Below are positions 48,529 through 58,041 of a stretch of DNA of 64,000 nt, piece after piece. Each line of letters starts with the position of its first letter. Position 1 is the first letter of the stretch. The stretch is from NCBI RefSeq assembly GCF_019969685.1, contig NZ_JAHXYZ010000002.1, positions 124,001 to 188,000 of the forward strand. Direction: 5' to 3'. This DNA is from Microbacterium sp. EST19A. Its GTDB lineage: Bacteria > Actinomycetota > Actinomycetes > Actinomycetales > Microbacteriaceae. The notes under the pieces were generated by a model. It did no database searches and was not told where the DNA came from. It worked only from the letters and a program-made list of their open reading frames with translations. A program made the translations under genes and the position numbers.

Positions 48529-50604
48529 GTGGCTGCACGCGCTGGAAACACCCCGCCCCCGGCTCTCCGGAGTCCCGCGCAGATCCCGACGCGCCCATCG
48601 GGTCAGATGACGAGAGTCACGGATACGCGAGCGCCGCGCATCCCGCTCCTGAACGGCTCTCCCTCGGTGCCCGGCGGCTTCCCCGCGAAGGCGTTCGTCG
48701 GCGAGGTGGTCCCGTTCAGCGTCGTCGCATTCCGCGAAGGCCATGACATCATCGGCGTGCATGTGCGGCTGACGTCGCCCGGTGGCGAGGAGACCCTGCA
48801 CCGCCTCGCACCGCGGCTCGACGGCACCGACACCTGGTCGGCCGAGATCGCACTCGACGCCCAGGGACCGTGGCGATATCGGTTCGAGGCCTTCTCCGAC
48901 GACTTCGCGACCTGGGCGCATGCCGCCGAGCTGAAGGTCGCTGCCGACGTCGATGTGCCGATCATGGCGGCTCTCGGTGCGCAGCTGCTCACCGCCGCAG
49001 CTTCGGAGAAGGACCGCCCGGCAGCACAGCGCAAGCGCCTGCAGGCGGATGCCGCGTCTCTGGCCGACGGCGATGCCGCCACGACCATCGCCCTCTCCAC
49101 GGATCCCGCACTCGCGCAGATCTTCGCGGAGCGCCCCGTCGCCAGTCTCCGCTCCGCCGCTCCGGAGCAGACGCTGCTGGTCGAGCGCGTCACCGCCGGA
49201 GTCGGCGCCTGGTACGAGTTCTTCCCCCGGTCCGAGGGCGCCAAGCGCCTCAAGGACGGCAGCGTGAAGACCGGCACCTTCCGCACCGCGGCGAAGCGGC
49301 TGCCCGGTGTGGCGCAGATGGGCTTCGACGTGATCTACCTCGTGCCGATCCACCCGATCGGCACCACGAACCGCAAGGGTCGCAACAACACCCTCGTCGC
49401 CGAAGAGACCGATCCGGGCTCACCGTATGCGATCGGCGCCGCGGAGGGCGGGCACGACGCCATCCACCCCGACCTGGGCACCGCCCAGGACTTCCGCGCG
49501 TTCGTCCGCGCCGCGCAGAAGGAAGGGCTCGAGGTCGCCCTCGACCTCGCGCTGCAGGCCTCGCCCGATCACCCCTGGGTCGCCGAGCACCCCGAGTGGT
49601 TCACCACACTCCCCGACGGCACCATCGCCTACGCGGAGAACCCGCCGAAGAAGTATCAGGACATCTATCCGCTGAACTTCGACAACGACCCCGCCGGCAT
49701 CTACGCCGAGATGCTCCGCATCGTGCAGCACTGGGTCGCCCAGGGCGTGAAGATCTTCCGCGTCGACAACCCGCACACCAAGCCGCTGCAGTTCTGGGAG
49801 TGGCTCATCGGCACCGTCAACGCCGCCGATCCCGACGTCATCTTCCTCGCCGAGGCGTTCACCCGCCCGGCGGTCATGCGGGCACTCGCCGCCGTCGGCT
49901 TCCAGCAGAGCTACAGCTACTTCACGTGGCGCAACACCAAGGCCGAGCTCGAGGAGTTCCTGACCTCGGTCTCGCACGAGACCAGCGACTACATGCGGCC
50001 GAACCTGTTCGTGAACACGCACGACATCCTCACGGAGTACCTGCAGTTCGGCGGGAGGGCGGCGTACCGCATCCGCGCGTGCATCGCCGCCACGGCCGCT
50101 CCGATCTACGGCGTGTACGCCGGCTACGAGCTGTTCGAGAACGTCGCCCGACCGGGTTCCGAAGAGAACATCGACAACGAGAAGTACGAGTTCAAGCTGC
50201 GCGACTGGGCAGGTGCCGAAGAGCGCGGCGAGTCGCTCGCGCCGCTGCTGCGCCGGCTCAACGAGATCCGCTCCGCGCATCCGGCCCTCCGGCAGCTGCG
50301 CAACTTCTCGGCGCACTGGAGCGACGACGACTCGGTCCTCGTCTACAGCAAGCACCTGGATGCCGCATTCACCGGCACCGGTCGCGACGACACGATCATC
50401 GTCGTGGCCAACGTCGATCCGCATTCCGTGCGGGAGACGACGGTCCATCTCGACACGACGCTCTGGGGCGTGCCGCTCGGCGAGTCCTTCGTCGTGGAGG
50501 ATCTGCTCACCGGTGCCGTGTGGGACTGGAGCGACCACAACTACGTGCGGCTCGACGCCTTCGCCGAGCCGGTGCACATCCTGAAGGTGAGGGAGCGATC
50601 ATGA
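48529..50604 (+). CDS. glgE: alpha-1,4-glucan:maltose-1-phosphate maltosyltransferase GlgE
   Basis: 691 aa. GH13_3 enzyme of the GlgE pathway: VTAGVGAWYEFFPRSEGA, MGFDVIYLVPIHPIGTTNRKGRNN, catalytic nucleophile in FRVDNPHTKPLQFW and the acid in IFLAEAFTRP. It extends alpha-glucan with maltose-1-phosphate. GTG start with TAGATT (48517-48522) 6 bases upstream. The stop overlaps the glgB ATG. The N-terminal 30 residues are Pro/Ala-rich. Confidence 0.94.
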   Translation: MAARAGNTPPPALRSPAQIPTRPSGQMTRVTDTRAPRIPLLNGSPSVPGGFPAKAFVGEVVPFSVVAFREGHDIIGVHVRLTSPGGEETLHRLAPRLDGTDTWSAEIALDAQGPWRYRFEAFSDDFATWAHAAELKVAADVDVPIMAALGAQLLTAAASEKDRPAAQRKRLQADAASLADGDAATTIALSTDPALAQIFAERPVASLRSAAPEQTLLVERVTAGVGAWYEFFPRSEGAKRLKDGSVKTGTFRTAAKRLPGVAQMGFDVIYLVPIHPIGTTNRKGRNNTLVAEETDPGSPYAIGAAEGGHDAIHPDLGTAQDFRAFVRAAQKEGLEVALDLALQASPDHPWVAEHPEWFTTLPDGTIAYAENPPKKYQDIYPLNFDNDPAGIYAEMLRIVQHWVAQGVKIFRVDNPHTKPLQFWEWLIGTVNAADPDVIFLAEAFTRPAVMRALAAVGFQQSYSYFTWRNTKAELEEFLTSVSHETSDYMRPNLFVNTHDILTEYLQFGGRAAYRIRACIAATAAPIYGVYAGYELFENVARPGSEENIDNEKYEFKLRDWAGAEERGESLAPLLRRLNEIRSAHPALRQLRNFSAHWSDDDSVLVYSKHLDAAFTGTGRDDTIIVVANVDPHSVRETTVHLDTTLWGVPLGESFVVEDLLTGAVWDWSDHNYVRLDAFAEPVHILKVRERS

Positions 50605-52805
50605 GTTACGTGGAAGACGCCACCGCGTCCGCCGACTGGGAGGCCGTCGCCTCCGCCGAGCACCATGACCCGCACGCCGTTCTCGGCGCCCATCCGATCA
50701 AGGATGCGGCCGATCGCACTGTCACGGTCGTCCGGGCCCGTCGTCCTCTCGCGTCGTCCGTGGAGGCCGTGTTCGACGACGGAAGCCGCCTGGCCCTCGC
50801 GCACGTCGCCCACGGCATCTGGGAGGCCCAGCACGCAGGACCCCCGGTCCGGTATCGCATCGCGACGGCGTACGGCGACGACGAGGAGACGGTCCAGGGC
50901 GATCCCTACCGCCACTCCCCCGTCCTGGGCGACATCGACCTGCATCTGATCGCCGAGGGGCGGCACGAGCGCCTGTGGCAGGTGCTGGGCGCGCACCCGC
51001 GCACGCTCGACAGCGAGCGGGGCGTCTCTTTCGCCGTCTGGGCTCCGAACGCCTCCGCCGTGCGCGTCGTCGGAGATCACAACGGCTGGAACGGCGAGTC
51101 CCACCCGATGCGCTCCATGGGTGGCAGCGGCGTCTGGGAGCTGTTCATCCCGGATCTCACCGCCGGCTCGAAGTACAAGTATCAGATCCGCACCCGCGAC
51201 GGCTCCTGGATCCTCAAGGCGGACCCGATGGCTCTCGCGGCGGAGGTCCCGCCGAACACGGCATCCGTCGTCGCGGAGTCGTCCTACGACTGGACCGACG
51301 GCGCCTGGATGACGCGCCGGGCGGCGACCCACGCCGTCGCGCAGCCGCTCTCCATCTACGAGGTGCACCTCGGGTCGTGGCGAGCCGGCCTCGGCTACCG
51401 CGACATCGCGGACCCGCTGATCCAGCACGTCACCGATGCCGGCTTCACGCACGTCGAGTTCATGCCGCTCGCCGAGCACCCGTTCGGCGGTTCCTGGGGC
51501 TACCAGGTCAGCGGATACTACGCACCGACGAGCAGGTTCGGCACACCCGACGACCTGCGCCACCTGATCGACCGGCTGCACCAGGCCGGCATCGGCGTGA
51601 TCATGGACTGGGTCCCCGGCCACTTCCCGAAGGATGCCTTCGCGCTGGCCCGCTTCGACGGGCAGGCCCTCTACGAGCACCCGGATCCGCGGCGCGGCGA
51701 GCACCAGGACTGGGGCACCCTCATCTTCGACTACGGCCGGAACGAGGTGCGCAACTTCCTGGTCGCGAACGCCCTCTACTGGTTCAGCGAATTCCACGTC
51801 GACGGGCTCCGGGTCGATGCCGTGGCCTCGATGCTGTACCTCGATTACTCCCGCAACGCCGGTGAGTGGGAGCCGAACATCCACGGCGGCCGCGAGAACC
51901 TCGAGGCGATCCGCTTCCTGCAGGAGGTCAACGCGACCGCCTACCGTCTGAACCCCGGCATCGTCATGATCGCCGAGGAGTCGACGAGCTTCCCCGGAGT
52001 GACCGCGCCGACCGACCACGCCGGTCTCGGTTTCGGCTTCAAGTGGAACATGGGGTGGATGAACGACTCGCTCCAGTACATCGAGCGCGACCCGATGTAC
52101 CGCTCGCACCACGAGGGCGAGATGACCTTCTCGTTCGTCTACGCGTTCGGCGAGAACTACCTGCTGCCCATCAGCCACGACGAGGTCGTGCACGGGAAGG
52201 GCAGCCTGCTGGCGAAGATGCCCGGCGACCATTGGCACAAACTCGCCAACGTGCGGGCCTACCTCGCCTACATGTGGGGTCACCCGGGCAAGAAGCTGCT
52301 GTTCATGGGGCAGGAGTTCGGGCAGCTGGCCGAGTGGTCGGAGGGGCGAGAGCTCGACTGGTGGCTCCTCGATCAGCCCTCGCACGCGCAGCTGCAGAGC
52401 TTCGTCGGAGCCCTCAACCACACCTATCGCGCGCAGGCCCCGCTGTGGGAGCGCGACAGCGACGGCTCTTCCTTCTCCCGTCTCGGCGCGCCGGATTGGG
52501 AGCCGACGGTCATCGCGTTCGAACGCCGCGACGCCCACGGCGGCAGAGTGGTCGTCATCAGCAACTTCTCCGGCGTCGAGCGCACCGGGCATCGTCTCGT
52601 GCTGCCCCGCGAGGGCGTGTGGCAGGAGATCCTCAACACGGATGCCGCAGACTACGGCGGACGCGGGTCGGGGAACCTCGGAGTGGTCGTCGCCCGCGCC
52701 GAGAACGACGGAGCACCGACGGCGACACTGACGCTTCCCGCGCTCTCCACGCTGTGGCTGCGTCATCAGCAGGACCCGCACGTCCCGACGATCAGCCACG
52801 GCTGA
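50601..52805 (+). CDS. glgB: 1,4-alpha-glucan branching enzyme
   Basis: 734 aa. N-terminal CBM48 (VSFAVWAPNASAVRVVGDHNGW), GH13_9 barrel with SWGYQVSGYYAPTSRFG, nucleophile in VDGLRVDAVASMLYLDY, acid in MIAEESTSFPG, and HDEVVHGKGS. Makes alpha-1,6 branches for glycogen or the GlgE-type glucan. It overlaps glgE by ATGA. This enzyme also has an extra N-terminal 100 residues (two-CBM type), typical of actinobacterial GlgB. Confidence 0.95.
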   Translation: MSYVEDATASADWEAVASAEHHDPHAVLGAHPIKDAADRTVTVVRARRPLASSVEAVFDDGSRLALAHVAHGIWEAQHAGPPVRYRIATAYGDDEETVQGDPYRHSPVLGDIDLHLIAEGRHERLWQVLGAHPRTLDSERGVSFAVWAPNASAVRVVGDHNGWNGESHPMRSMGGSGVWELFIPDLTAGSKYKYQIRTRDGSWILKADPMALAAEVPPNTASVVAESSYDWTDGAWMTRRAATHAVAQPLSIYEVHLGSWRAGLGYRDIADPLIQHVTDAGFTHVEFMPLAEHPFGGSWGYQVSGYYAPTSRFGTPDDLRHLIDRLHQAGIGVIMDWVPGHFPKDAFALARFDGQALYEHPDPRRGEHQDWGTLIFDYGRNEVRNFLVANALYWFSEFHVDGLRVDAVASMLYLDYSRNAGEWEPNIHGGRENLEAIRFLQEVNATAYRLNPGIVMIAEESTSFPGVTAPTDHAGLGFGFKWNMGWMNDSLQYIERDPMYRSHHEGEMTFSFVYAFGENYLLPISHDEVVHGKGSLLAKMPGDHWHKLANVRAYLAYMWGHPGKKLLFMGQEFGQLAEWSEGRELDWWLLDQPSHAQLQSFVGALNHTYRAQAPLWERDSDGSSFSRLGAPDWEPTVIAFERRDAHGGRVVVISNFSGVERTGHRLVLPREGVWQEILNTDAADYGGRGSGNLGVVVARAENDGAPTATLTLPALSTLWLRHQQDPHVPTISHG

Positions 52806-52810
52806 GCCGC

Positions 52811-52839
52811 GCTCCGGCCGGCGCACGGCCGGTCGGAGC
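52811..52839. terminator. hairpin between glgB and the convergent thioredoxin gene
   Basis: GCTCCG...CGGAGC with inner CCGG/CCGG pairs, a stem with one mismatch, located between the convergent stops. Probably bidirectional; no T-run. Confidence 0.4.
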
Positions 52840-52851
52840 ACTCTCAGGCGG

Positions 52852-53775
52852 TCAGAAGAGCAGTGAAGACAGGCGGTTGCGCGCCGAGACGACCCGAGGA
52901 TCAGCAGCGCCGATGAGCCCGAACAGCTCGACCAGACGCTCACGGACGGGCGCACGCTCGTCGGACGGCAGCTGGGCGAACAGATCGAGCAGTCGTCCGA
53001 AGGCGTCGTCGACGTGGCCGCCGGCGAGGTCGAGATCGGCGACGGCGAACTGCGCCTGGACGTCCAGCGGTGCCTGGGCGGCCGCCGCACGAGCCTCCTG
53101 CAGATCGAGGCCCTGCACCCGGTCGAGCAGGCGCACCTGCCCAAGGCCGGCGATCGCATCCTCATCGCGGGGGTTCTCCGCGAGGGCCTTCTCGTACGCG
53201 CGGATGGCGGCGGCGTAGTCGCCCGTCTCGATCGCGGCGAACGCCTCGGCATGCAGCGGCGGAAGCGGCGGTTCCTCGACCGGAGCCTCGGGATCGGCGT
53301 CTCCGCCGACCGACAGCGTCCCGGTGACACCGTTCTGCGCGGCCACCTGGAGCAGCTGTGCGAAGACCTCGCGCACCTGCTCCTCCGGCACGGCACCGGT
53401 GAACATCGGGACGGGCTGGCCGGCGATCAGCGCGACGACCATCGGGATGGACTGCGCGCGGAAGCTCTGGGCGAGCTGGGGGTTCGCGTCGACATCGACC
53501 TTGGCGAGCAGCACGCGTCCGCCGAGCTCACGCGTGACCTTCTCGATGATCGGGCTCAGCTGCTTGCAGGGCCCGCACCACTCGGCCCACAGATCGACGA
53601 CGACCGGCACGGTGCGCGAGAGCTCGAGGATCTGGCCGAACGTCTCGTCGGTGGCATCCACCACGAGATCCACCACGCCGGGCGCCGGGGCTCCGGCGGG
53701 AGCGGGAGCCGGGCGATTGCGCAGGCTCGACAGGTCGACGGCGCCGCGGAGCGCGGCCGGGGAGATTTCACTCAC
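52852..53775 (-). CDS. thioredoxin-like protein with TPR domain (CnoX/YbbN-like)
   Basis: 307 aa. Thioredoxin fold (about 35-140) with the active site WCGPC (Cys67 and Cys70), followed by helical repeats (about 170-300: FAAIETGDYAAAIRAYEKALAENPRDEDAIAGLGQVRLLD). This arrangement is the CnoX/YbbN holdase type, which protects folding substrates during chlorine or oxidative stress. GTG start overlapping the stop of the large membrane gene by 4 bases. The active-site cysteines are both present, unlike E. coli CnoX. Confidence 0.88.
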   Translation of the reverse strand: MSEISPAALRGAVDLSSLRNRPAPAPAGAPAPGVVDLVVDATDETFGQILELSRTVPVVVDLWAEWCGPCKQLSPIIEKVTRELGGRVLLAKVDVDANPQLAQSFRAQSIPMVVALIAGQPVPMFTGAVPEEQVREVFAQLLQVAAQNGVTGTLSVGGDADPEAPVEEPPLPPLHAEAFAAIETGDYAAAIRAYEKALAENPRDEDAIAGLGQVRLLDRVQGLDLQEARAAAAQAPLDVQAQFAVADLDLAGGHVDDAFGRLLDLFAQLPSDERAPVRERLVELFGLIGAADPRVVSARNRLSSLLF

Positions 53776-55778
53776 TTGATCACCTCTACGGACAGAAGAT
53801 CCTGGCGGACGGCCAGGAGCCTGATCTGCTCCGTCGATCCCTGAGCGGGGACCGAGAAGAACAGCTGGAACTCGTACGTCGTGGCGACGCCCTTGGCGGA
53901 CTCCGAGACCCCCGTCAGCGCCTTGGCCTGCGCGTTGTCGCCGAACCGGATCACCGCATCGGCCGAGGTCGGCGCCACGGTCTCGGTGTCGGTCAACGAC
54001 ACGGAGACGATCGCGCCGCTGTCGAGAGTGGTCATCGAGACCGGCACGGACGTCGTGGGCGCCATGTCGAAGGTCGCCTGCGATGTCTCCGCCGCGCCGT
54101 TGTCGGCGAGCGTCTGCACGACCGCCTGGCGGCTGTCGACGATGGACTTGGCCAGGTTGAGGGACTGCTCGTCGAACAGGTCGTACGAGGGGCTCTGCTC
54201 GCCCTGATCGACGATGTCGGCGAAGGTGGTGGCGAGTTCACCCGGCGCCACCCGCAGGAACGCGGAGTCCTGCGGCACGAGCGACGTGCCGAGCCACGTG
54301 GCCGCGACAGCCGGGAATGCGGCGTCGGCCGACATCTCGGCCATGTTGGTGACCTTGTAGTTCGACCACGGATCTGCCTGCGTCATCGTCAGGATGACCG
54401 GCGGGACCGTGTCGTCGCTGGTCCCCTTGGAGAGCATCAGCACCGTGCGCGGCCACTTGTCGGTCGCCTCCGGGAGCACGACCTCGACCTCATCGGTCGG
54501 GATCACGGACGGGAGCGGCGAATCGGTGATCTGCGTCCGCAGCGCGTACTCGGTGGTGCGCGCGGCGAGGGCCGGCCCGTCGAGGCGGGTCGACGCCAGA
54601 TCCACGTCGAGGGCGGTGTCGGCCTCCTCGAGCGTGCTGGAGATCGTCTGCAGGATCCGCGTCGCCTGGGCGTCGGTGACGGCAGGCGGCTTCTGATTGT
54701 CGGGCGCGATGACAGTCGGACTCGGCGACGGCGACGGCGACTCCGCGCCGAACTGAGGCCAGGACTCCGCCGAGCACCCGGCGGCGAGCAGTGCGGTGAG
54801 CCCCAGGGCGGGGATCACCAGCATCCGCCGCCGGCGACGTGCCGGACGCTCCGCGCGCATCGAATTCTTCGACTCCGGCTCGGTGCTCTCGTCGACGATC
54901 TCGGCATCCTCGATCGCGGGCTGCTCGGGAGCACTCACGGGCGCGTCGGGCTCGGACGATTCGATCGCGGCACGCTCGGCCGGCGGGAGTGCGGCGACAT
55001 CGATCGGCTCCGTCACAGGAAGCGGACCGGGACCCTTGCGACGCGGACCACGGCCGCGACGCTGGTGCCGGATGCCGAGCACGTAGAGGATGAGGCCGAC
55101 CAGCAGCACGAGACCACCGGCCACCATGAGCGGACCCGCCCACGGCGTCGTGGTGTCGAGCGGCCACGAGACCGCGATGTCGTCGGGGGCGTCCTTCGTG
55201 CCGTCGTAGGCGATCAGCATGCTGGTGCCCTCGGGGAGCTGCATGTTGTCGGCGATCAGAGAGTTCTCGTCGCCGAACGAGTCGAGCCACAGGTCGGAAC
55301 CGGCCGGATTGCGTCCGGAGGGCTCCTCGGCGTCGGCGTCTCCGGCCTCGGCGTCGGTACCCGCTTCGGGCTCGGTGGTGGCTTCGGGCGCGGCGGTGTC
55401 CTCGGGGGCGGGCGTCGCGTCCGCCTCGTCCGACGGGGCGGTCTCCTCGGTGGCGGATGCCGTCACGTGCTCGACGTCGAGGGCTCCGTTCTTGCCCGCT
55501 GTCACGTGGTTGTAGTCGGAGTCGGCCAGCCACGCCTCCATGTCGGGGGTGCGACCATAGCTCGCGAAGATCTCTCCCTCGCCCTTGATGAGCAGCGTCT
55601 GCGCCCCGGGGTGAGCCCGGAGAACGTCGCCGTCCAGCAGCACGAAGGGCGCCGGTTCCTCGATCTCGACCTGGGTCTTCTGCGACTCCGGACCCAGGAA
55701 GATGGTTCGCTGGGCGATCCCGGCCCCGATCAGCGCCGCGGCAAGTACGAAGGCCACAACGGCCCATACGAAACGCAC
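53772..55778 (-). CDS. large membrane protein with an internal lipoprotein signal (DUF-type)
   Basis: 668 aa from the GTG at 55778 (a GTG at 55793 would add five residues; I prefer 55778 because GAGGAG then lies 6-7 bases upstream). N-terminal transmembrane helix, then an acidic Thr/Glu/Pro-rich linker, a second helix (about 215-240) and a basic Arg-rich patch. Inside the frame at 54860 is an ATG that opens a second signal: MRAERPARRR, a hydrophobic core and lipobox LLAAGCS. So the second half may be a fused or separately translated lipoprotein of 362 aa. Function unknown. Overlaps the thioredoxin gene. Confidence 0.75.
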   Translation of the reverse strand: MRFVWAVVAFVLAAALIGAGIAQRTIFLGPESQKTQVEIEEPAPFVLLDGDVLRAHPGAQTLLIKGEGEIFASYGRTPDMEAWLADSDYNHVTAGKNGALDVEHVTASATEETAPSDEADATPAPEDTAAPEATTEPEAGTDAEAGDADAEEPSGRNPAGSDLWLDSFGDENSLIADNMQLPEGTSMLIAYDGTKDAPDDIAVSWPLDTTTPWAGPLMVAGGLVLLVGLILYVLGIRHQRRGRGPRRKGPGPLPVTEPIDVAALPPAERAAIESSEPDAPVSAPEQPAIEDAEIVDESTEPESKNSMRAERPARRRRRMLVIPALGLTALLAAGCSAESWPQFGAESPSPSPSPTVIAPDNQKPPAVTDAQATRILQTISSTLEEADTALDVDLASTRLDGPALAARTTEYALRTQITDSPLPSVIPTDEVEVVLPEATDKWPRTVLMLSKGTSDDTVPPVILTMTQADPWSNYKVTNMAEMSADAAFPAVAATWLGTSLVPQDSAFLRVAPGELATTFADIVDQGEQSPSYDLFDEQSLNLAKSIVDSRQAVVQTLADNGAAETSQATFDMAPTTSVPVSMTTLDSGAIVSVSLTDTETVAPTSADAVIRFGDNAQAKALTGVSESAKGVATTYEFQLFFSVPAQGSTEQIRLLAVRQDLLSVEVIK

Positions 55779-55957
55779 GAATAGTCTCCTCACGCAGCGC
55801 GGATATCCACCCGGGCCGCAACACTCGACATTTCAGACTAGCGAAACCTCCTGTGTGTTGCCCACGAGCAGGTCCCGCTGCACTCCCTCCCGGCACGTCG
55901 CACGCGACCTCGTGGCGCGGCTCGATAGCCTGAACACAGCCGTTTCGAGGAGCCCCG

Positions 55958-57019
55958 ATGAAGATCCACAATCCCTTCCGCACCGCCCTGGTGGCGACGC
56001 TCGGCGTGGGTCTGGGCATCCTGCTGATCGGCAGCGTCCAGACGCTCTCGAGCGTGCTCCTGTACCTCGGGACGGCGCTGTTCCTGAGTCTCGGTCTCGA
56101 CCCGCTCGTCTCGTTCCTCGAGCGGCGCCGGCTCCCCCGCTGGCTCGCGGTGCTCACGACCATCGTCGCGGTGCTCGCCGTGTTCGTCGGGATCGTGCTC
56201 ATCGTCCTTCCGGTTCTCGTCGACCAGATCTCCCAGCTGATCGCCCAGATCTCGGCGATAGTCCAGCGCGGAACAGCGATCGACGACCTCAAGGAATGGA
56301 TGAAGGGCGCGTTCCCGAACCTGCGCGTCGACGACGTCTTCAGCTACGTCGAGGACTGGTTGAACACCAACCTCGCTGAGATCGGCGGATCCATCGGCCA
56401 GGGCGTCCTCGTCGCGAGCGGCGCGGTCCTCAGTGGCCTGTTCGGCGCCTTCATCGTGCTGATCCTCACGATCTACCTCACCGCCTCGACGCCGTCGCTC
56501 AAGCGGGCGGTCTACCAGCTCTCCCCCGCGTCGAAGCGCGACCGGTTCATCGACCTCGCCGATCAGATCACCGACTCCGTCGGCTACTACGTCATGGGAC
56601 AGGTCACGCAGGGCGTGATCAACGGCGTGCTCAGTGCGATCTACCTGTCGATCATCAAGGCGCCGTTCCCGGCCGTCCTCGCCGTCATCGCGTTCTTCTT
56701 CTCGCTCATCCCCCTGGTCGGAACGCTGACCGGATCCACGATCATCGTCCTGGTGTGCCTCATCCCGGGGTTGGGTTCCCCGGCCACGGCTATCGCCGCC
56801 GGGATCTACTACCTGATCTACATGCAGATCGAGGCGTACATCATCTCCCCGCGCATCATGAGCCGCGCGGTCTCCGTTCCTGGTGCCGTGGTCGTGGTCG
56901 CCGCGCTCGCGGGCGGCAGTCTGCTGGGTCTGCTCGGCGCCCTCATCGCGATCCCCGTGGCGGCCAGCATCCTGATCATCTATCGTCAGGTGCTCATTCC
57001 GCGGATGAACGAGCTCTGA
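55958..57019 (+). CDS. AI-2E family transporter (UPF0118)
   Basis: 353 aa with about eight hydrophobic segments; the C-terminal motif AVIAFFFSLIPLVGTLTGSTI (conserved PLVG) and ISPRIMSRAVSVPGAVVVVAALAGGSLLGLLGALIAIPVAAS typify this family. Substrate unknown; members export AI-2 or act as Na+/H+ antiporters. GAGGAG precedes the ATG, and TAGCCT (55926-55931) is a possible -10. Its end is 6 bases from the convergent hydrolase. Confidence 0.88.
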   Translation: MKIHNPFRTALVATLGVGLGILLIGSVQTLSSVLLYLGTALFLSLGLDPLVSFLERRRLPRWLAVLTTIVAVLAVFVGIVLIVLPVLVDQISQLIAQISAIVQRGTAIDDLKEWMKGAFPNLRVDDVFSYVEDWLNTNLAEIGGSIGQGVLVASGAVLSGLFGAFIVLILTIYLTASTPSLKRAVYQLSPASKRDRFIDLADQITDSVGYYVMGQVTQGVINGVLSAIYLSIIKAPFPAVLAVIAFFFSLIPLVGTLTGSTIIVLVCLIPGLGSPATAIAAGIYYLIYMQIEAYIISPRIMSRAVSVPGAVVVVAALAGGSLLGLLGALIAIPVAASILIIYRQVLIPRMNEL

Positions 57020-57025
57020 CGCGTC

Positions 57026-57748
57026 TCAGTCGAGCGGCGGCCAGTGCGTCGCCAGCGGGAGCGCTGCCGGATTCACGGCGGCCACGATCTCGGTGAGCAC
57101 CCGCCGGGTCTGCGTCTCGCCGACCCAGAGATGCTTGCCCCCGTCGACCGCGATGAGCTGCGCCTGCGGAATCGACGCGAACCGCTCGCGCGCCTCCTCG
57201 GGGCGGAGGTAGTCGTCCAGCTCGGGCACCAGCACGACGACAGGACGATCCGTGCTCCCCCATGCGGCGACCTCTGCCTCCGTCGCCCTGTGCAGCGGCG
57301 GCGAGAGCAGGATGATGCCCTCGATGTCGTGCTCACGGCCGTACTTCAGAGCGAGCTCGGTACCGAACGACCAGCCCAGCAGCCACGGTCGAGGGAGCGC
57401 GCGATCGCGTGCGAAGTCCATGGCGGCAGCCACGTCGAACTGCTCGGCCGCACCGCCGTCGAAAGCACCGTCGCTCGTGCCGCGCTGCGAGCTCGTGCCT
57501 CGGGTGTTGAAGCGCAGCACCGCGAGATCGGCGAGAGCGGGCAGACGTGCCGCCGCCTTCCGGAGGATGTGGGAGTCCATGAACCCGCCTGCGGTGGGCA
57601 AGGGATGCAGCGTCACGAGCGTCGCGACCGGCGCGGCGTGCTCCGGCTGGGCGAGCTCGCCGACGAGGGTCAGGCCGTCCGCCGTCTGGAGTTCGATCTC
57701 CTCGCGCAGCGCGGGAAGCTCCAGCGGTCCCCTGATCTCCATGCTCAT
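57026..57748 (-). CDS. alpha/beta hydrolase
   Basis: 240 aa. Short alpha/beta hydrolase with a first-helix motif LVTLHPLPTAGGFMDSHILR, GWSFGTELAL (nucleophile Ser in GWSFG) and a C-terminal GGKHLWVGE (catalytic His). It resembles the dienelactone hydrolase/YqiA-type group. GGAGG lies 5 bases before the ATG at 57748. It overlaps the zinc-ribbon gene's stop, so it is cotranscribed with it. Confidence 0.85.
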   Translation of the reverse strand: MSMEIRGPLELPALREEIELQTADGLTLVGELAQPEHAAPVATLVTLHPLPTAGGFMDSHILRKAAARLPALADLAVLRFNTRGTSSQRGTSDGAFDGGAAEQFDVAAAMDFARDRALPRPWLLGWSFGTELALKYGREHDIEGIILLSPPLHRATEAEVAAWGSTDRPVVVLVPELDDYLRPEEARERFASIPQAQLIAVDGGKHLWVGETQTRRVLTEIVAAVNPAALPLATHWPPLD

Positions 57749-58032
57749 GCGATCCTCCAGCAGTGCGTATGCCAATGACGACGTGCCGCGAGATCCGCGG
57801 CATCCCCGAGGACGCCGTCGGCTCGCCAGGCGACGAGGTGCGGTGTACCGGCCTCGATGTCCTGTGCGCACCCGGGGCACCGGTAGTCCTTCTGCGCCTG
57901 CGGTGCGGAGACGGGCTGCACCGTCCATTCGGTGCCGCGGCGGGTCTCCGTGCGCTTCCAGCCCGCGATCAGGCGGTCGAGGGAGTCTTCGGTGTCAGGG
58001 CGCGTCGGACGGCGTCGATGGGAGCGTGGCAC
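57745..58032 (-). CDS. small zinc-ribbon protein
   Basis: 95 aa. One zinc-ribbon pair CPGC (C52-C55) and a second cluster HWHTHCW (His86/His88/Cys91) near the C-terminus; a basic N-terminus (SHRRRPTRPD). Reminiscent of small actinobacterial proteins annotated as ATP/GTP-binding, but I see no P-loop. Function unknown. GTG start; overlaps the next hydrolase gene by 4 bases. Confidence 0.75.
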   Translation of the reverse strand: MPRSHRRRPTRPDTEDSLDRLIAGWKRTETRRGTEWTVQPVSAPQAQKDYRCPGCAQDIEAGTPHLVAWRADGVLGDAADLAARRHWHTHCWRIA

Positions 58033-58041
58033 GATGCCGGC

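Noticed and set aside
45503..48598. Very long open reading frames on the minus strand (also 50541-53396, 14996-17101)
   Set aside because: They are antisense or out-of-frame readings of glgX, cysteine desulfurase, glgB and neighbours; the high GC makes such frames stop-free. Their protein sequence is low-complexity Arg/Ala/Gly and matches nothing.
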